Shown one piece after another: positions 47,002 to 58,379 of a stretch of DNA of 64,000 nt; positions within the stretch are counted from its first letter, which is position 1; each line of letters begins with the position of its first letter. Source of the stretch: Apiotrichum sp. Y4204. Its lineage: Eukaryota > Basidiomycota > Tremellomycetes > Trichosporonales > Trichosporonaceae. The notes under the pieces are model-generated. The model saw only the letters and a program-made list of their open reading frames with translations, was not told the origin of the DNA and did not search any database. The stretch is from NCBI GenBank assembly GCA_025531455.1, contig JAMYHL010000017.1, positions 124,001 through 188,000 of the forward strand, written 5' to 3'. A program made the translations under genes and the position numbers.

Positions 47002-48592
47002 TCAGTGGCCCTCAATCTCCGCCTCGACCTCCTTTACGCTCTGCACAAAGATGCGAACCATCTCGGACGCCTCCTGCGGCGAGACGACGTACGCGGGCGC
47101 AAGCATGATTGAGTCGCCCTTGTCGCCATCAATGCCGCCCGTGATGGGGAGGACGAGGAGGCCGTTCTCAAAGCAGCGGTCCTTTACGCGGTTCGCGAGG
47201 CGGGGGTTGAGCCCGTCGGGCGCGTTAAACTCGATGCCGATAAACAGGCCCTTGCCGCGGATATCGAAAATGTACTTGTCGTCTTTGAGCGCGGCGCGCA
47301 GCTCGTCCTGGATCTGCGCCCCGCGCGCATTCACATTCGCGAGGAGGTTGTTCCTCTCAATCTTGGTAAGCACCGCGAGCGCAACGGCGCAGTTGATAGG
47401 ATGGTTCTGGTACGTGTGCGAGTTTTTCCAGCGCCCGCTCGCCCGCAGAGGGTCGACGATGCGCGGCGCAATCACCACGCCCGAAATGGCCGCGTACCCC
47501 GCCCCGAGGTTTTTCGCGATGGACACAATGTCGGGCCGCACGCCCTCCCCGACCGCCTGCCACGCGTACAGCGTCCCCGAGCGCCCCGTGCCGCACATGA
47601 CCTCGTCCATTGCGAGCAGGATGCCGTGTTTGTCGAGCACGCGCTTGATCGCCGGAAAATACCCCTTGGGCGGGGTCACGCAGCCGATGGACGAGCCGTT
47701 GACGGGCTCGGCGATGAATGCCGCGACGTTCTCCGGGCCGAGTTCCTGGATCTTGGCCTCGAGCTCGGCCGCGCACCGCTCAGAGTAGGCCTCCTCGGTC
47801 TCGCCCTCCTTTGCGAAGCGCTTGTACTGCGGCGAGGTGACGTGTTGGAACGCATCCGAGATCATTGGGAGGTAAAGGTCACGGCGGAAAGGTTGGTTGC
47901 CGGCCTGGGGGTCAGTAGGGAACGTAGACGGCAGTAGTGGTCATGCTCAAACTCGTGCCAGCCGCCAAACAATACTCACACCAAGGGCACCAAGCGTGTT
48001 ACCGTGGTACGAGGGGGACCGGGCAATAATGTACCGCCTCTTGGGCTCGGGATTCTCCTTTTCGAGGTAGTACTGGCGCGCAATCTTGATAATCGCCTCG
48101 ATAGCCTCGCTTCCAGAGCTCATGAACGCCGCGGCGGAGAACGCGCCGTCGGAGCGATCAACAAGGAACTGCGCGAGCTCCTCGCCCGGCAGGTTTCCGT
48201 ACGACTGGTGGTACGCGTAGGGCATGTGGGCGGCCTGCGCTGCCATGACCTCGACGAGGTCGGGGTTCGAGCTGCCCAGGCACGCGACGGCCGCACCGCC
48301 GCTCACGCCGTCGAGAATCGCCCGCCCGTCCTTCAGCCGCATGTACACGCCCGAACCGGCCGTCGCCTTTGGCGGCGGCGTGATCCCCACATGGAGGAGT
48401 TTGCCGGGGCCCGCGGGCGGTGCAGAGGGAGCAGGATGGGCGGGCGGTGGGGGAGCGGCAGCTGCGGCGGCGACGGCGGCGGCGGCGAGTGCGCGCGCGC
48501 TGGTGCTCACTGCGCGGCGGGGCACTGTCGTCAGCGGGGATGAGAGGGGAGACGGACATACCGTAGCGGCTCGCGATACGGAGGGGAGTCAT
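47002..48592 (-). CDS. Class III PLP aminotransferase
   Basis: Three exons (48592-48562, 48524-47980, 47904-47002) give 492 residues. Class III features are seen in order: GVYMRLKDGRAILDG, SGSEAIEAIIKIAR, SYHGNTLGALG, FIAEPVNGSS, the cofactor Asp in LLAMDEVMCGTGRSG (D292) and the PLP lysine K323 in DIVSIAKNLGAGY. The C-terminal half has IRGKGLFIGIEF. The group includes omega-amino acid, acetylornithine and 4-aminobutyrate aminotransferases, and the sequence alone does not choose among them. The N-terminus (MTPLRIASRYVPRRAVSTSARALAAAA when spliced) is basic, Ser/Ala-rich and free of acids, which suggests mitochondrial import. An Ala/Pro-rich linker follows. Convergent with DCP1. Confidence 0.9.
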
Positions 48593-50250
48593 GCTGAGTG
48601 CGTAGAGGGTTGGGATGGATGGACAATGCCAACTGCGGAGAAGATATGTGAGCGCGACATGGAATGCCTGGCCACTGGATTGAGTCGTTGTCCCGTGAGA
48701 ACACGCCCGACTCGATGACACCTTGGCGTGTTGGAGTGCGTATAAACGACCTGTTCGGTTCGGTGCGGTTACTATCGGCTGCCCACCTCCTGACTGGAAC
48801 AAGTCCGGGGATACAACTCCCTGTCCATGTGTTATGCCGCGGGTACCTGCTGGCCTGCTTCATTGCTCGAGGTGTGGTGTGGCGGCAAGTAGCCGATCAG
48901 GGCTGGCGAGATAAGCGGGCGGCAAGCACCGCTCGAGGAAAGAACCTGCAGGGATTGCCTGTCGAGTTGTGAGCAGCGCTTGGGCCCATTTCCGATAAGA
49001 TACTAGTGGCACTCTGTTCTGCCTTCGCTAATCTTACATTCATTCATGATTCTCAGCGATGGAAAGCGCTTTGAGGTAGGCAGGTGAGCCTGACTGATCA
49101 ACTTTGGCCACAAGGCACGCGGCCAAGTGCCTTCACACCGACTTGCGCTCCGGAGAGTGGCCCATCCCCGCTGTCTCCACTTTCGAGCAAACAGCGGCCG
49201 AACCCGACTAATCTGTGGCGGCAGGCAGTCTCGAGAGACGATAAAACTAATGTCTCAATCAGTCTGCTGAGTATATCTGAAAAACATGTGACATTTCGGC
49301 AGCATCAGCCCTTCGCATATCAGGATCCTCCCGCCATAGGCCGCCATCGCCCTCGCAGTTCCCATGACGGCTCAACGCCCGAGTCTCGCGGGTAACAGAG
49401 AAATCGAGAGTAACTACACAACTGGACTCGACACTGAGCAAAACACGTGAGACCCAATGGTGGCAGGCAATTCTGAAAACGAGGGAACCGGGGAACTGTC
49501 GGCATGTCAATGTCGCACCACAGCGTCTTGTGATGGGCAACGAGGGCCGATAATCGGCCCAAAACAGGCGTCTGGACGTTCTTGTGGAGATATGGCGGCG
49601 GCCTGTCGAACAACAGTGTAAAGAGCGGGCCAAACCGGGCACCGGCAGTGTGGACCGTGTCTTGGCATCGATGATACTCAGGCGAGAGCCAATGTGGCCC
49701 ATTATCAGGCCGACCCCACTATCAGACCCGCTACGTGCGAACATCGTTGTTAACATCGATGCAGGTCCGTACCGGCCGGAAGTCAAAAGTCTTGGCATGG
49801 AAGCTCTGGTAAACAGGGACAAAAAGAACGCCGACTGCTGACGGATGATAGGCATCAAACACACATCCACAGCCGATAGGATTAATGGTAACCCCGTCAC
49901 TGACTCGCGGGGACTTCTTGCGGCAACTCACCCCTCGGGCAACCTACAACCCGGGCAACTGACATCGGGCAACTAACATGTTGGTGCTTACAGTCTCTGG
50001 AGCCCCTTCGCACGTCGTGGAGTTAAGCGCCTCGCACATGGGGGGCCATCCCTGATGGTCTAGGCTACCACTTGTCAGCGTCAGTGGCTTTGAAGTCATG
50101 CCGCTGACGTCGGCCCGTCCACACAGGTTCCGGACTCGCCACCAACGCACGGGGGTTCCCGCCATGCCAACCGCACGGCGAATGGAAGTGCCGCGGGCGA
50201 AACGTGAGCGATAAACACAGGCCCAAGACCTTATCATTACTGGTGGCGCT
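48593..50250. other. Gene-poor interval, first part
   Basis: Upstream DNA of the aminotransferase gene, then more than 1 kb with only short frames. No mobile-element ends or long repeats were recognised. Confidence 0.5.
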
Positions 50251-50288
50251 TTCTTATTTTCTGTTCTGATTCTTATTTTCTGTTCTGA
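50251..50288. repeat. 19-bp tandem duplication
   Basis: TTCTTATTTTCTGTTCTGA occurs twice head to tail (50251-50269, 50270-50288) in a T-rich stretch. Confidence 0.9.
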
Positions 50289-50408
50289 TTCTTTTGTTCT
50301 GGACTTCTTCTTTTATTTTATTTTTCCGTTCTTTTTTGTGGGAGTTTATCCCTTCTTCATTAGCTTTTTTCCCTGGCATCACCCGTTTACCCTTCAGATC
50401 TTCCACTC

Positions 50409-51682
50409 ATGTTCGAAAGTCTCCTATCATGGACAGACGAGATCTGTCTTGAGCTTTTCTCCGAGATCTGGGAGGAAACTGTAATTTTGGAGCAAGAATC
50501 CTCCGCTCCACAGAACCCGGAGCAGGCTCTCGAGTAGAACAGTCAGCTTGGCACAATTGACGAGTTAGAACTGCTAACCCGCGTTCGGTAAGGAGAGCTC
50601 AAACGCAATAGTTGCGCTCCCGGCTTCCAAACATTTGTCTGGTTTGGAAGGCGTCAGAGCACGTCACTCAACCTTCTGCGGTGAACATGTGGAGATGACA
50701 AGGAATGGTCCGAACTAGGAATGGTCCGAGATGAGATGAGGTGATTCACCTTTTGTCATGGGTGATTAACCTTTCACCTCTTCCGGATCCTCAGTGCTTG
50801 TTCCAGTACTTGACCGTCCTTTGCCGAGACCGCGCCGAGACACACCGGTTCCACACCAAACGCGCCAGTTTGCCAAGCGTGAGTGCTCGCAGTGATGCTG
50901 ACCATGAGTGTTTAAGAGATGGCATGGTACGGCAGACTCGCAATCCGCAATGTTTTGGGGATCCATCTGGCACCATGCGGTCGAAGGGGTTCCTTTTGCA
51001 CCCGACACTTTGATGCCTTGTGTTCCGGCTTGTCCATCCCATCACAATTGTTTCAGTTTGCAGCGGGATGGAGATACGTCTGCCCCGGAGAGCATCTACG
51101 GACCGATGGTTTCCCCCCAGAGATCCCGGCATCACCGGGGATGCCGGCCCGGAGATCCGTTTCACGCATATTCCAGGGTTGGTTGACAAGTGAAGATGAA
51201 GTGGACGTACGGGACAGGTCCGGGCGCGCACTAACTGGTGTTCCCTGATGACCTGGTCCGACAATGGGGTCCGCTCGGCCTCGGTGCGGGCATCTACGAC
51301 GATGTTCCCGCCGTTCCCGCTCTGCTTCAGGTGTTGGAAGCAAGTCCTCGGTACCTGGCAGAAGCTTGGTCCGAGGGTGAAACTTTGTGTTTGGTGGCGA
51401 GAGCGGTGACGACCTCGGACCTTGCCTCGTCCGCCAGCTGGAGGAGACATGGTTTACGGTTCGTCGCTGTTATAGTGTAGGTTACGACACTAAACGTCGG
51501 ATGCTATCACGGCAATTATCCGTTATCGTGGTTTGCCCTGGTTGCTGGCGTGATGGCGGCATCGTCGTTGGGGATCTACCGGATTCAGAACCTTGTGAGG
51601 TCTTGTGGGTCATGAGCTCAAGAGTTCGAGTAACCTGGTCAACACGCCTTCCAAAGACTTGGGTGCGCGGTAAGTTTACTTA
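50409..51682 (+). other. Unresolved region with protein-like short frames
   Basis: A 43-codon frame starts with ATG at 50409 (MFESLLSWTDEICLELFSEI...) and ends at 50540. Further protein-like pieces in changing frames occur downstream, for example LFQYLTVLCRDRAETHRFHTKR (about 50797-50862), with a GTGAGT right after its end, and VRQLEETWFTVRRCYSVGYD (about 51430-51490). I could not join these into one open gene. This may be a decayed gene, a gene with splice sites I mis-chose, or chance. Confidence 0.25.
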
Positions 51683-51729
51683 GTATCAACGTGCGGATCA
51701 TAGAGCCGAAGGTGATGTACCGAAAGACA

Positions 51730-51736
51730 TATAAAA
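51730..51736 (+). promoter_or_regulatory. TATA box of small secreted protein gene
   Basis: Perfect TATAAAA, about 120 bases before the ATG at 51855, followed by a CA/CT-rich leader without ATG. This is a strong-promoter layout. Confidence 0.7.
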
Positions 51737-51854
51737 GGCTGCGTCTTCGTCGATAGCTGTCCCCACCAACAACAACACCTCTCTTCTCAATACAGCCAAA
51801 CACTAGTCGCTACCTCTTCCTCCCCACCTTCTTCCCTCAATTTCCAGCATTACA

Positions 51855-52232
51855 ATGAAGTTCACCACCGCACTCCTCACCCTCTCCACTCTCGGCGCCG
51901 TTTCGGCAGCTACGTGCTCGTCCACTGGTTTTACCGGACAGGCCCCGCTCGGCGACATTGACGCGGCGATCAACATCTTCTGCGGAGGCGCCGGCCAGGA
52001 CGGCGACATTGACTTTGTCTCGGGAACCGACGGCTACTCGCTCGTCACCTTTGGCAGCAACAACATCAAGATCTTTGCGACCCGCACCAACGCTGCCAAC
52101 TGCAAGGACATGTTCAACAGCATCAAGGACACGTGCACCGGCAAGGGCCTCAAGTACGGGCGCACCTGGGCAGGCCGCGACTACTACGCCATCTCCGTTT
52201 ACCCCGCTGGACAGGGCAACTTCTGGCCTTAG
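51855..52232 (+). CDS. Small secreted cysteine-containing protein
   Basis: A single exon codes 125 residues. MKFTTALLTLSTLGAVSAA is a textbook signal peptide, with cleavage likely near A19. The mature part of about 106 residues has four cysteines (TCSSTGFTG, IFCGGAG, ANCKDMF, DTCTGKG), enough for two disulfides, and ends KYGRTWAGRDYYAISVYPAG..FWP. Codon use is strongly biased to C-ending codons, unlike the surrounding non-coding DNA, suggesting high expression. There is no GPI or membrane segment. The family was not recognised; similar size and layout are common in fungal secreted effector-like or wall proteins. It stands alone in gene-poor DNA, and it is one of only two complete genes here without an intron. 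Confidence 0.85.
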   Translation: MKFTTALLTLSTLGAVSAATCSSTGFTGQAPLGDIDAAINIFCGGAGQDGDIDFVSGTDGYSLVTFGSNNIKIFATRTNAANCKDMFNSIKDTCTGKGLKYGRTWAGRDYYAISVYPAGQGNFWP

Positions 52233-55200
52233 AGCCCGAAGCCGAATCCAACATTCCGCCTTAGACCTTCGAGGCCTCTAGGTCAGGTCCCCACAACACG
52301 CCGTTGTATTATCGCTCTTCATATTTCCAGGACGTTGCCGACGACATGACGCCATTGTATGCATTGAAGTTCAAACATCAATACGGTTCTGGCTCTGCAG
52401 TGCTGATTCGCCCGTAAGAGCCACTGACTCACTAACTCTATGCCAAAGGCAGTCACACATTCTGAACTGTAATTATCAGGTGAAGCAGCCGCTGATGTTG
52501 GAGCGGCAGTACAGCAGAATGTAGGCAATGAGGGACGAGCACGGGGTTTGCGAAGTCGACCGTGTAGTGAGGCACATTTGTTGGTCTTATTTACGAGTTG
52601 GACAGTAATGTAAGCGGAACATATGGTGAATACAACGCTAAAGGACAGACAGCGAATGGCGACTCCGTCTGCAAACTTATCATCTGGATTGTAGTGACTT
52701 TTGTGGTCCAGGGTACTGAAATAGCCATTCTCATCTGGCTCTCAACTCCCCTCGCTTATTGTCTTGACAGTTCCGGAGCGCTGACATGGTTGAAGGAAGC
52801 GGTGTGTGAGTGGCATTGATTAAAACACTTGTTTGTCCCTGAAGATCTTGATGTCTTTTGGATGATCAGCGGTGCGTGGGTGGCTTGCGATCGACGCCCT
52901 CGGGCCTTCGGGCACGCGATGCCTCGCCCCAGCCTCAGAATCAGACAAGCAGCTAATATGAATGAGCAGTGTCTGTTATCTCCAGGGCCTTGGGGCAGGA
53001 ACTGAACGTCCAGTAGGCCAGTAGAAGCCGTAACGGACGATCCTCAAGCCGGCCTGTCAAGATACGCAAGCCATGCAACCCATCCATCAGGCAGCAGGTC
53101 TGTGAATGACGGTCCTGGATCCTGGCCTATTCTGGATCGTCGTGTACAGATGCCCTGTCAGTCAATTCCGTTGCGGATCAACAGCTGACTTGCTGATGTG
53201 CAGATCTGCGGTTTGGCAGAGCGCAAGCGGATCAACAGCTGATCTGCTGATGTGCAGATCTGCGGATTTGCAGAGCGCAAGCCGATCGCCAGCGTGATCA
53301 ACAGGGACTCCAGGTGATCGGATCGTCGGGTCACGGACCGTTCACTGTCGACTTATTGCCCATTACAGCCGAGCATGCCGAGCACGTTGGGCGGTGAGAG
53401 GTTGACGAGAGGTTGACGAGGTATTATGTTTGCCCGACCGAGTGACTCACAAAAGCGCAGAGAGCTGCTGTGCTGGTGAGTGATAAGGGCGGGGCTTGGG
53501 ATGGAAGGGCATGCTCGTTTCTCCCTCGTTCGTATTAACGCGTTTTTCATTGGCCCTGCTGTGTTGTTATCGATTGTGAATTGTTGTTTATATTTGTGCT
53601 GTATAGCTGTACAATTCCTGCTTGGGACTGACTGTACCGGGTCCCCCGGTACACGATTTACCAGGGTAACAGTTGTCAGGAGAGTGCCGGATCAGAGTCA
53701 AAGTACAGGACAGATCCTACATCCTCGGAATGTGCGCAGGTCTTCAATTCATTTCAGCCAACGGACCCCACACGCACTGCGCACTGATCACTAAGACTGC
53801 CGCCGGCCACCCGGGAGGATGAATCAGCCGGAATGCGGAGCCTGTCTGCGATCCTGCGATATGTGCGGCATGCGGCATTGAGCAATTGAGCACCGTGCGC
53901 AAGGTTCCCCCCACATGAATGGTCATTGATAGACATTGATCCTTTCACGGGCAATTCACGGGAATTTTATCAGGGTCCATTCCACAGCACAAGGCAAAAG
54001 ATGGGTCAAGCGATCAAGCGCGTCAACTGACAAGATGCAGGCACGAGTGGCCCGGAGTGGACGAGGGGTTGAGAGGGGCGCATGATGACGAAGTGTGGGA
54101 CAGCCAAATTCCCATCCCGTGTACCGGGGACCAGGAATGCAAGGGCGCAAGGTTACGCCACCGAGTGCGAGAGAAGCAAGATGATGGCAGTAATAAGGCA
54201 CCTCAATCGTTCCTCCCCCCCGCCACAGATCCCTCAGATCCAGATTTCACAAACACGTACGTACATCAATCGGGACTGTGATCCGAAAGCCACCAGATCT
54301 GAAACTAGCGCGTCCACCCCTCAATTCGGCGTTGCTATCAGTGATCAATGTCACAATATCTGTGAATGGCAGAATCTATTTGGGGTGTTGACAGTCTCCG
54401 GTATGGAATATCTGCTGCTTCAGTACATCGAAGCCGCTGAGGATGCGCGTTTGCTTGCAGTGAGACAGATGCACAGTAAACAACATGAGTTTCTGGGAAC
54501 TACGTTCGCAAAAGGTTGAAGCGTTGATAACCTGGAGCATACCGGATGTCCAAAACCGCCGGTAGTGCTGATGGCTGCCCGGGTTTAAACTTCAATTGGG
54601 CACGGAGCAACTGGTGAGCGCTCACGCGGGCTGAAATCAGTCCCATCCGGCGGGTTCAAGGCCAGGTCTCGAGCGAGCTTCTCACTCCCAGGCCCCCTCA
54701 TACCGTTCGCGACTTCACATCTTCATCTCAGGCCCAGCAGGTCAGCGACGTGACCCCTCAGTTCGATGCTCTGGAATCTGGGGCACACCAGTGGCCAGTT
54801 ATTGGGGTAGAGCAACGCCACACGAAGGCGAAACACGCCTAGCGACTGAGCGCGAACCACGCGTGCAGCCGAACGATTGTACGACAGCTCGACACAACTG
54901 CCAAGCTCCACGAGCACAGTAAATATCAATCCGGCGGGCCTGAGGTGGTCAAGAGCGTGACAAATGGGGTGACCCGCCCCACTTCACCCGGTGTTAGCTT
55001 CTCTCCAGAGCAGGAGGGATAACGAGGGAGTCAAGGCCATCCTTTTAAAGGTAGGAAGCCTCTTTGTGGGCTTGGCATCATGGCATCATTGGTATGTGAA
55101 CTTTAACGGTTGGGGCGAGACATCAGCAGCTGTTGTAAAGAAGCCAAGACGTGTTCCTATTGTACCATTCTCACCTCGCTTGCAAGAGTTTGCTCTAATG

Positions 55201-56237
55201 GGAACAGGATTCGGGGCATTTCCCAAAATCCGGAAAGCCTTGACTGTATCCTGGAATTGTCGGAGGAATGCACGGGATCTCGAGCCGGGGTGCCAGACGT
55301 ACCGGTTACCCCAGCGCCGAGTTCGTATCTTTTCGGTCGCTTCCCGGCTGCCTGCCAACTGCCTGACTGTATGCCCTGTCCGACAGACATCGCGGAATTG
55401 AGGAATGTGCCGAGTGACCGGCCGGGGCATTCAGTTTTACAGTTGTGACAACATGGTCATTGTTCCGGAGGAATGGAAGACACAGAGGCATTCAAGGTTT
55501 GCCCGCTGAAGTTAATAACACTGTCAGAAGGTGCCAAGCGCGGGAGAGAATACCAACGGATGGTTATCGAGGTTGAATCGAGGCAGCTGGGTCCTTTCCA
55601 GGCTAAGGAGCGGCCTGGTCTTTGAAACTCTTGCTCTATGGTCTTGGGGTCTTGGGTCTTGGGGCCAGCAACATGGTTCTGGTGCCTGGAAGTGGACGCG
55701 AACGCGTAGTCGGGACTTGGGGAGGCATCTTCCTTGGTGCTTTTGCCTGTGTGCAAGAGCCCTGTTGCCTGTCACCTGAGGTTGTTTTCTCGCCTCGGGT
55801 CCCCTTTCTTTCGGTAGTGTTGTGGAAGCTAGCGGGTGCTGAACGTCTTGGCGGGAATTGTTGACCACCCACTGCAGTCGCGCAGTTGTTCGCGCTCGCT
55901 TCCCCACCCCTTCCCCGTCCTGCTCTCTTCTTCTCCCGTTCTCCTCCCCCCTCCCCCGCTTCTTGCCTTTCTGCCTTCCTCTCTATATCCAGTTTTTCTT
56001 ATAAACTCGGACCTGCTCTCTTTTTCCCTTTCTTCTTCCCAGTTCCCCTTTCCTCTCTTTTTCGTCCATTGTTCCCCCTCTTCCTTATTCTCTTACTCAC
56101 TGGTGACCGGCTCTTGTCTTTCCTTTCTTGTCTTCCCCATATTCCATTCCTTCCAACATCTCTCTACACCGTGTCTTGTCTGCCTTCTCAAACGGCCCAA
56201 CTTGTGTACAGCACCCTCTATCTACTTCTCTTCCACC
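52233..56237. other. 4 kb gene-poor interval
   Basis: No frame with coding character was found on either strand. It contains a 54-bp tandem duplication, a GTCTTGGGG-type repeat near 55640-55665 and, from about 55880, the CT-rich leader of the Cpl1-like gene. Confidence 0.5.
53174..53281. repeat. 54-bp tandem duplication
   Basis: Two copies (53174-53227 and 53228-53281) starting CGGATCAACAGCTGA and ending GCAGAGCGCAAG. They differ at only a few positions. Frames across it are not protein-like. Confidence 0.9.
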
Positions 56238-57538
56238 ATGCGCCCCTTCGCTCTCCTCCTGCTGATCCTCCCATTTCTGGGAGGCGTCAACGCTGTTTTC
56301 GCCGCCTGCGGTGTAGGTGGAGGTCTTGTCGCCGGCTTGATCAGTGGTATTGTCACCTCTCTCAACTTCCTATCTCAGCAATTGCTTCTCGGAACGGATT
56401 GCCAGGTAGGCTTTTGTCGCCGAAGGCTTTCAACGCCTTGTCACTGACATTGCAGGACACCTGCAGGAACCAAGGTTACTCGTACGCTTACTGGGCCGCC
56501 GGACTAGACGTTCGTAACCTTCTCAATATTGGCACCGCCCCCAACACTCCCCAAGGTCTTCTGGGCACCTGCTGGTGTGACAACGCTGGTCTTCCCCCCA
56601 ACCAAGTTCGCGTTGGTGAGTCTCACCCGCATGCTACAAATGCCCCTACAGTCCGAAGTCTGACTCTTCCAAGGTCTCGACTCGGTCGGCACCTGTGCTT
56701 CCAGCATTACAAACCTCATCGGCCTCCGTGTTGACTACGTCAAGCCCACGCCTGTTGTTTTTGACCAGTGCTACTCCAACAGTGCAACCGCCAATACGCC
56801 CACTATTTTCCCCGCTGGACCTGGCACCGTTACTTTCACGACCACCGATGCTCACGCCTGTTGGGCGGATGCTCGTTGTGCCAACATGCAGTATGCCGCC
56901 ATTCGGTCAGTCAACGTTCGCGCCCCTACCACCATCATTGGCGGTTTGTTCACCCTGCTTATCGGCCGTCTTGGTGGCACCTGGCAGTGCTCCTGCTCCA
57001 ACACGCCGCCCACGACTGCCCCCAGGCTCTGCCATGACACCACTCGTGACCAGCTCATTATTACTGCTCTCAGCCACGAGTACGACTACGGTTGGACCAA
57101 CTACATCAAGCCTCTCGCCACTGCTGGACTCCGTCGTCGCACCCAGACCCCTCTCTTGCCTAACCAAAAGTACTGCCCTCGCGACCTGATCCCCTGCCGC
57201 GTTCTCGACTCCGAGGACTACGAATGCCTTGACACTCAGACGGAGCTTGGTGAGTCTTATGATGAAATGGTCTCCACACCAGATAAATTAATCTTTTCAG
57301 AGTCGTGTGGCGGCTGCGTCTCAGGGGTCTATGACAACTTTAACAAGACCGCCACCATTGGCGTCGAGTAAGTGACCCGCTAGTGCTCAAACCTCGTCCT
57401 TCACTGACGACAAGCTGCACTCGGATTCCCGGCATCGCCCCAAACAGTGTCTCATGCATTCGCGGAGAGTGCAAGGCTACCAAGTGCAACCGCGGATGGA
57501 CCCTGCAGAAGGGTGTCTGCGTCCCTCGCATGCGCTAG
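56238..57538 (+). CDS. CPL1: Secreted Cpl1-like protein
   Basis: Five exons (56238-56405, 56456-56615, 56674-57249, 57301-57367, 57415-57538) give 364 residues. MRPFALLLLILPFLGGVNAV is a signal peptide. The middle part has paired cysteines (DTCRNQGYSYAYW, LLGTCWCDNAGLP, HACWADARCANM, WQCSCSNTPP). After an Arg-rich, Kex2-like patch (LRRRTQ) and KYCPRDLIPCRV comes the conserved C-terminal module: YECLDTQTELESCGGCV, then DCTRIPGIAPNSVSCIRGECKATKCNRGW. That cysteine-rich end is the Cpl1-like domain known from Cryptococcus and other basidiomycetes; in Cryptococcus the protein is secreted and linked to capsule and host interaction. The role in this organism is not known. The CT-rich leader suggests good expression. 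Confidence 0.85.
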
Positions 57539-58379
57539 ACAACCACCTCCGTTAACAGAGCCACCCCACAACAATGATAACCCCCTTTCTTCACCCTCTG
57601 TTCTCCAGCATTATGCCCTTCTGTTCTTTGTCGGCACCACTATATATGGGTAGTAGTTCATCCCACTCGTAGAGACATCCATTGCCCTGATAATGGGACT
57701 CACTGAAATGAATAATATTTGTGTACCTCGTCGGGTCAGCCGAGTTTGCAGTTGACCGGGGCACCAGCCTCATTCGATGATCAAGTGCCACACTGCCACG
57801 GACTGGAATCATTTTCAACACTAGGTTTCTCCGAGGATCTCCCGTTTCCAAGGTCGCGTGACACTGCACTGACCGAACTGGAGTGTCGAGTGGGCTCACA
57901 GGAGGCGCACTGGCTCACAGGAGGCGCATCCTCAGGTTGCATACCCAAGCTGCATACTCCCTCCAAGTTGCATACTTTACATGGCCATGTGCGTGTATAA
58001 TGGTAACTATAAGCCTTTGAGGAAATCAATGTAGCGCAGTGCCCGGCGATTCATGACCGTGGAACTGTTAGGGGAATGGGCGGGATGACGTCGTGTTGAG
58101 GAGTTGAGTGTGTGAAGGTGGACTGATGGGATTGAAGCAAGATCACAGAGGTCGGAGTGATCCTGGGGTAGTACAACGTGTCTCGCGTGTATGTGAGTTC
58201 GCATGTGTGTGAGGGCTAGAGCGACGTGTCGTGTTTGGGCGCTGGACTGTTTGAGCTAAGGGAGCATGGAAGGGTGCAGACGGCGGTGAATCGACCGAGT
58301 CAGCGGGGCGAATGTCCTAACGAACACCGGGTTGCCGTCCGTGTACAGCACACCAATGCCAACAATCTCCTCGCCTTGA
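57539..58379. other. Convergent intergenic region
   Basis: 3' flanks of the Cpl1-like and single-pass membrane protein genes. A short GGCTCACAGGAGGCGCA duplication lies near 57894-57928. No gene. Confidence 0.5.

Noticed and set aside
49981..50085. 5S rRNA-like words (GGAGTTAAGCGC, then CCATCCCTGATGGTC)
   Set aside because: Only a few words match; the terminal helix and the internal control region are not complete, so neither a 5S gene nor a 5S-derived SINE can be claimed.
50791..51450. 219-codon frame on the minus strand
   Set aside because: No signal of a family, starts from a non-ATG context and is biased to Arg/Ser/Thr; kept only as part of the unresolved region.
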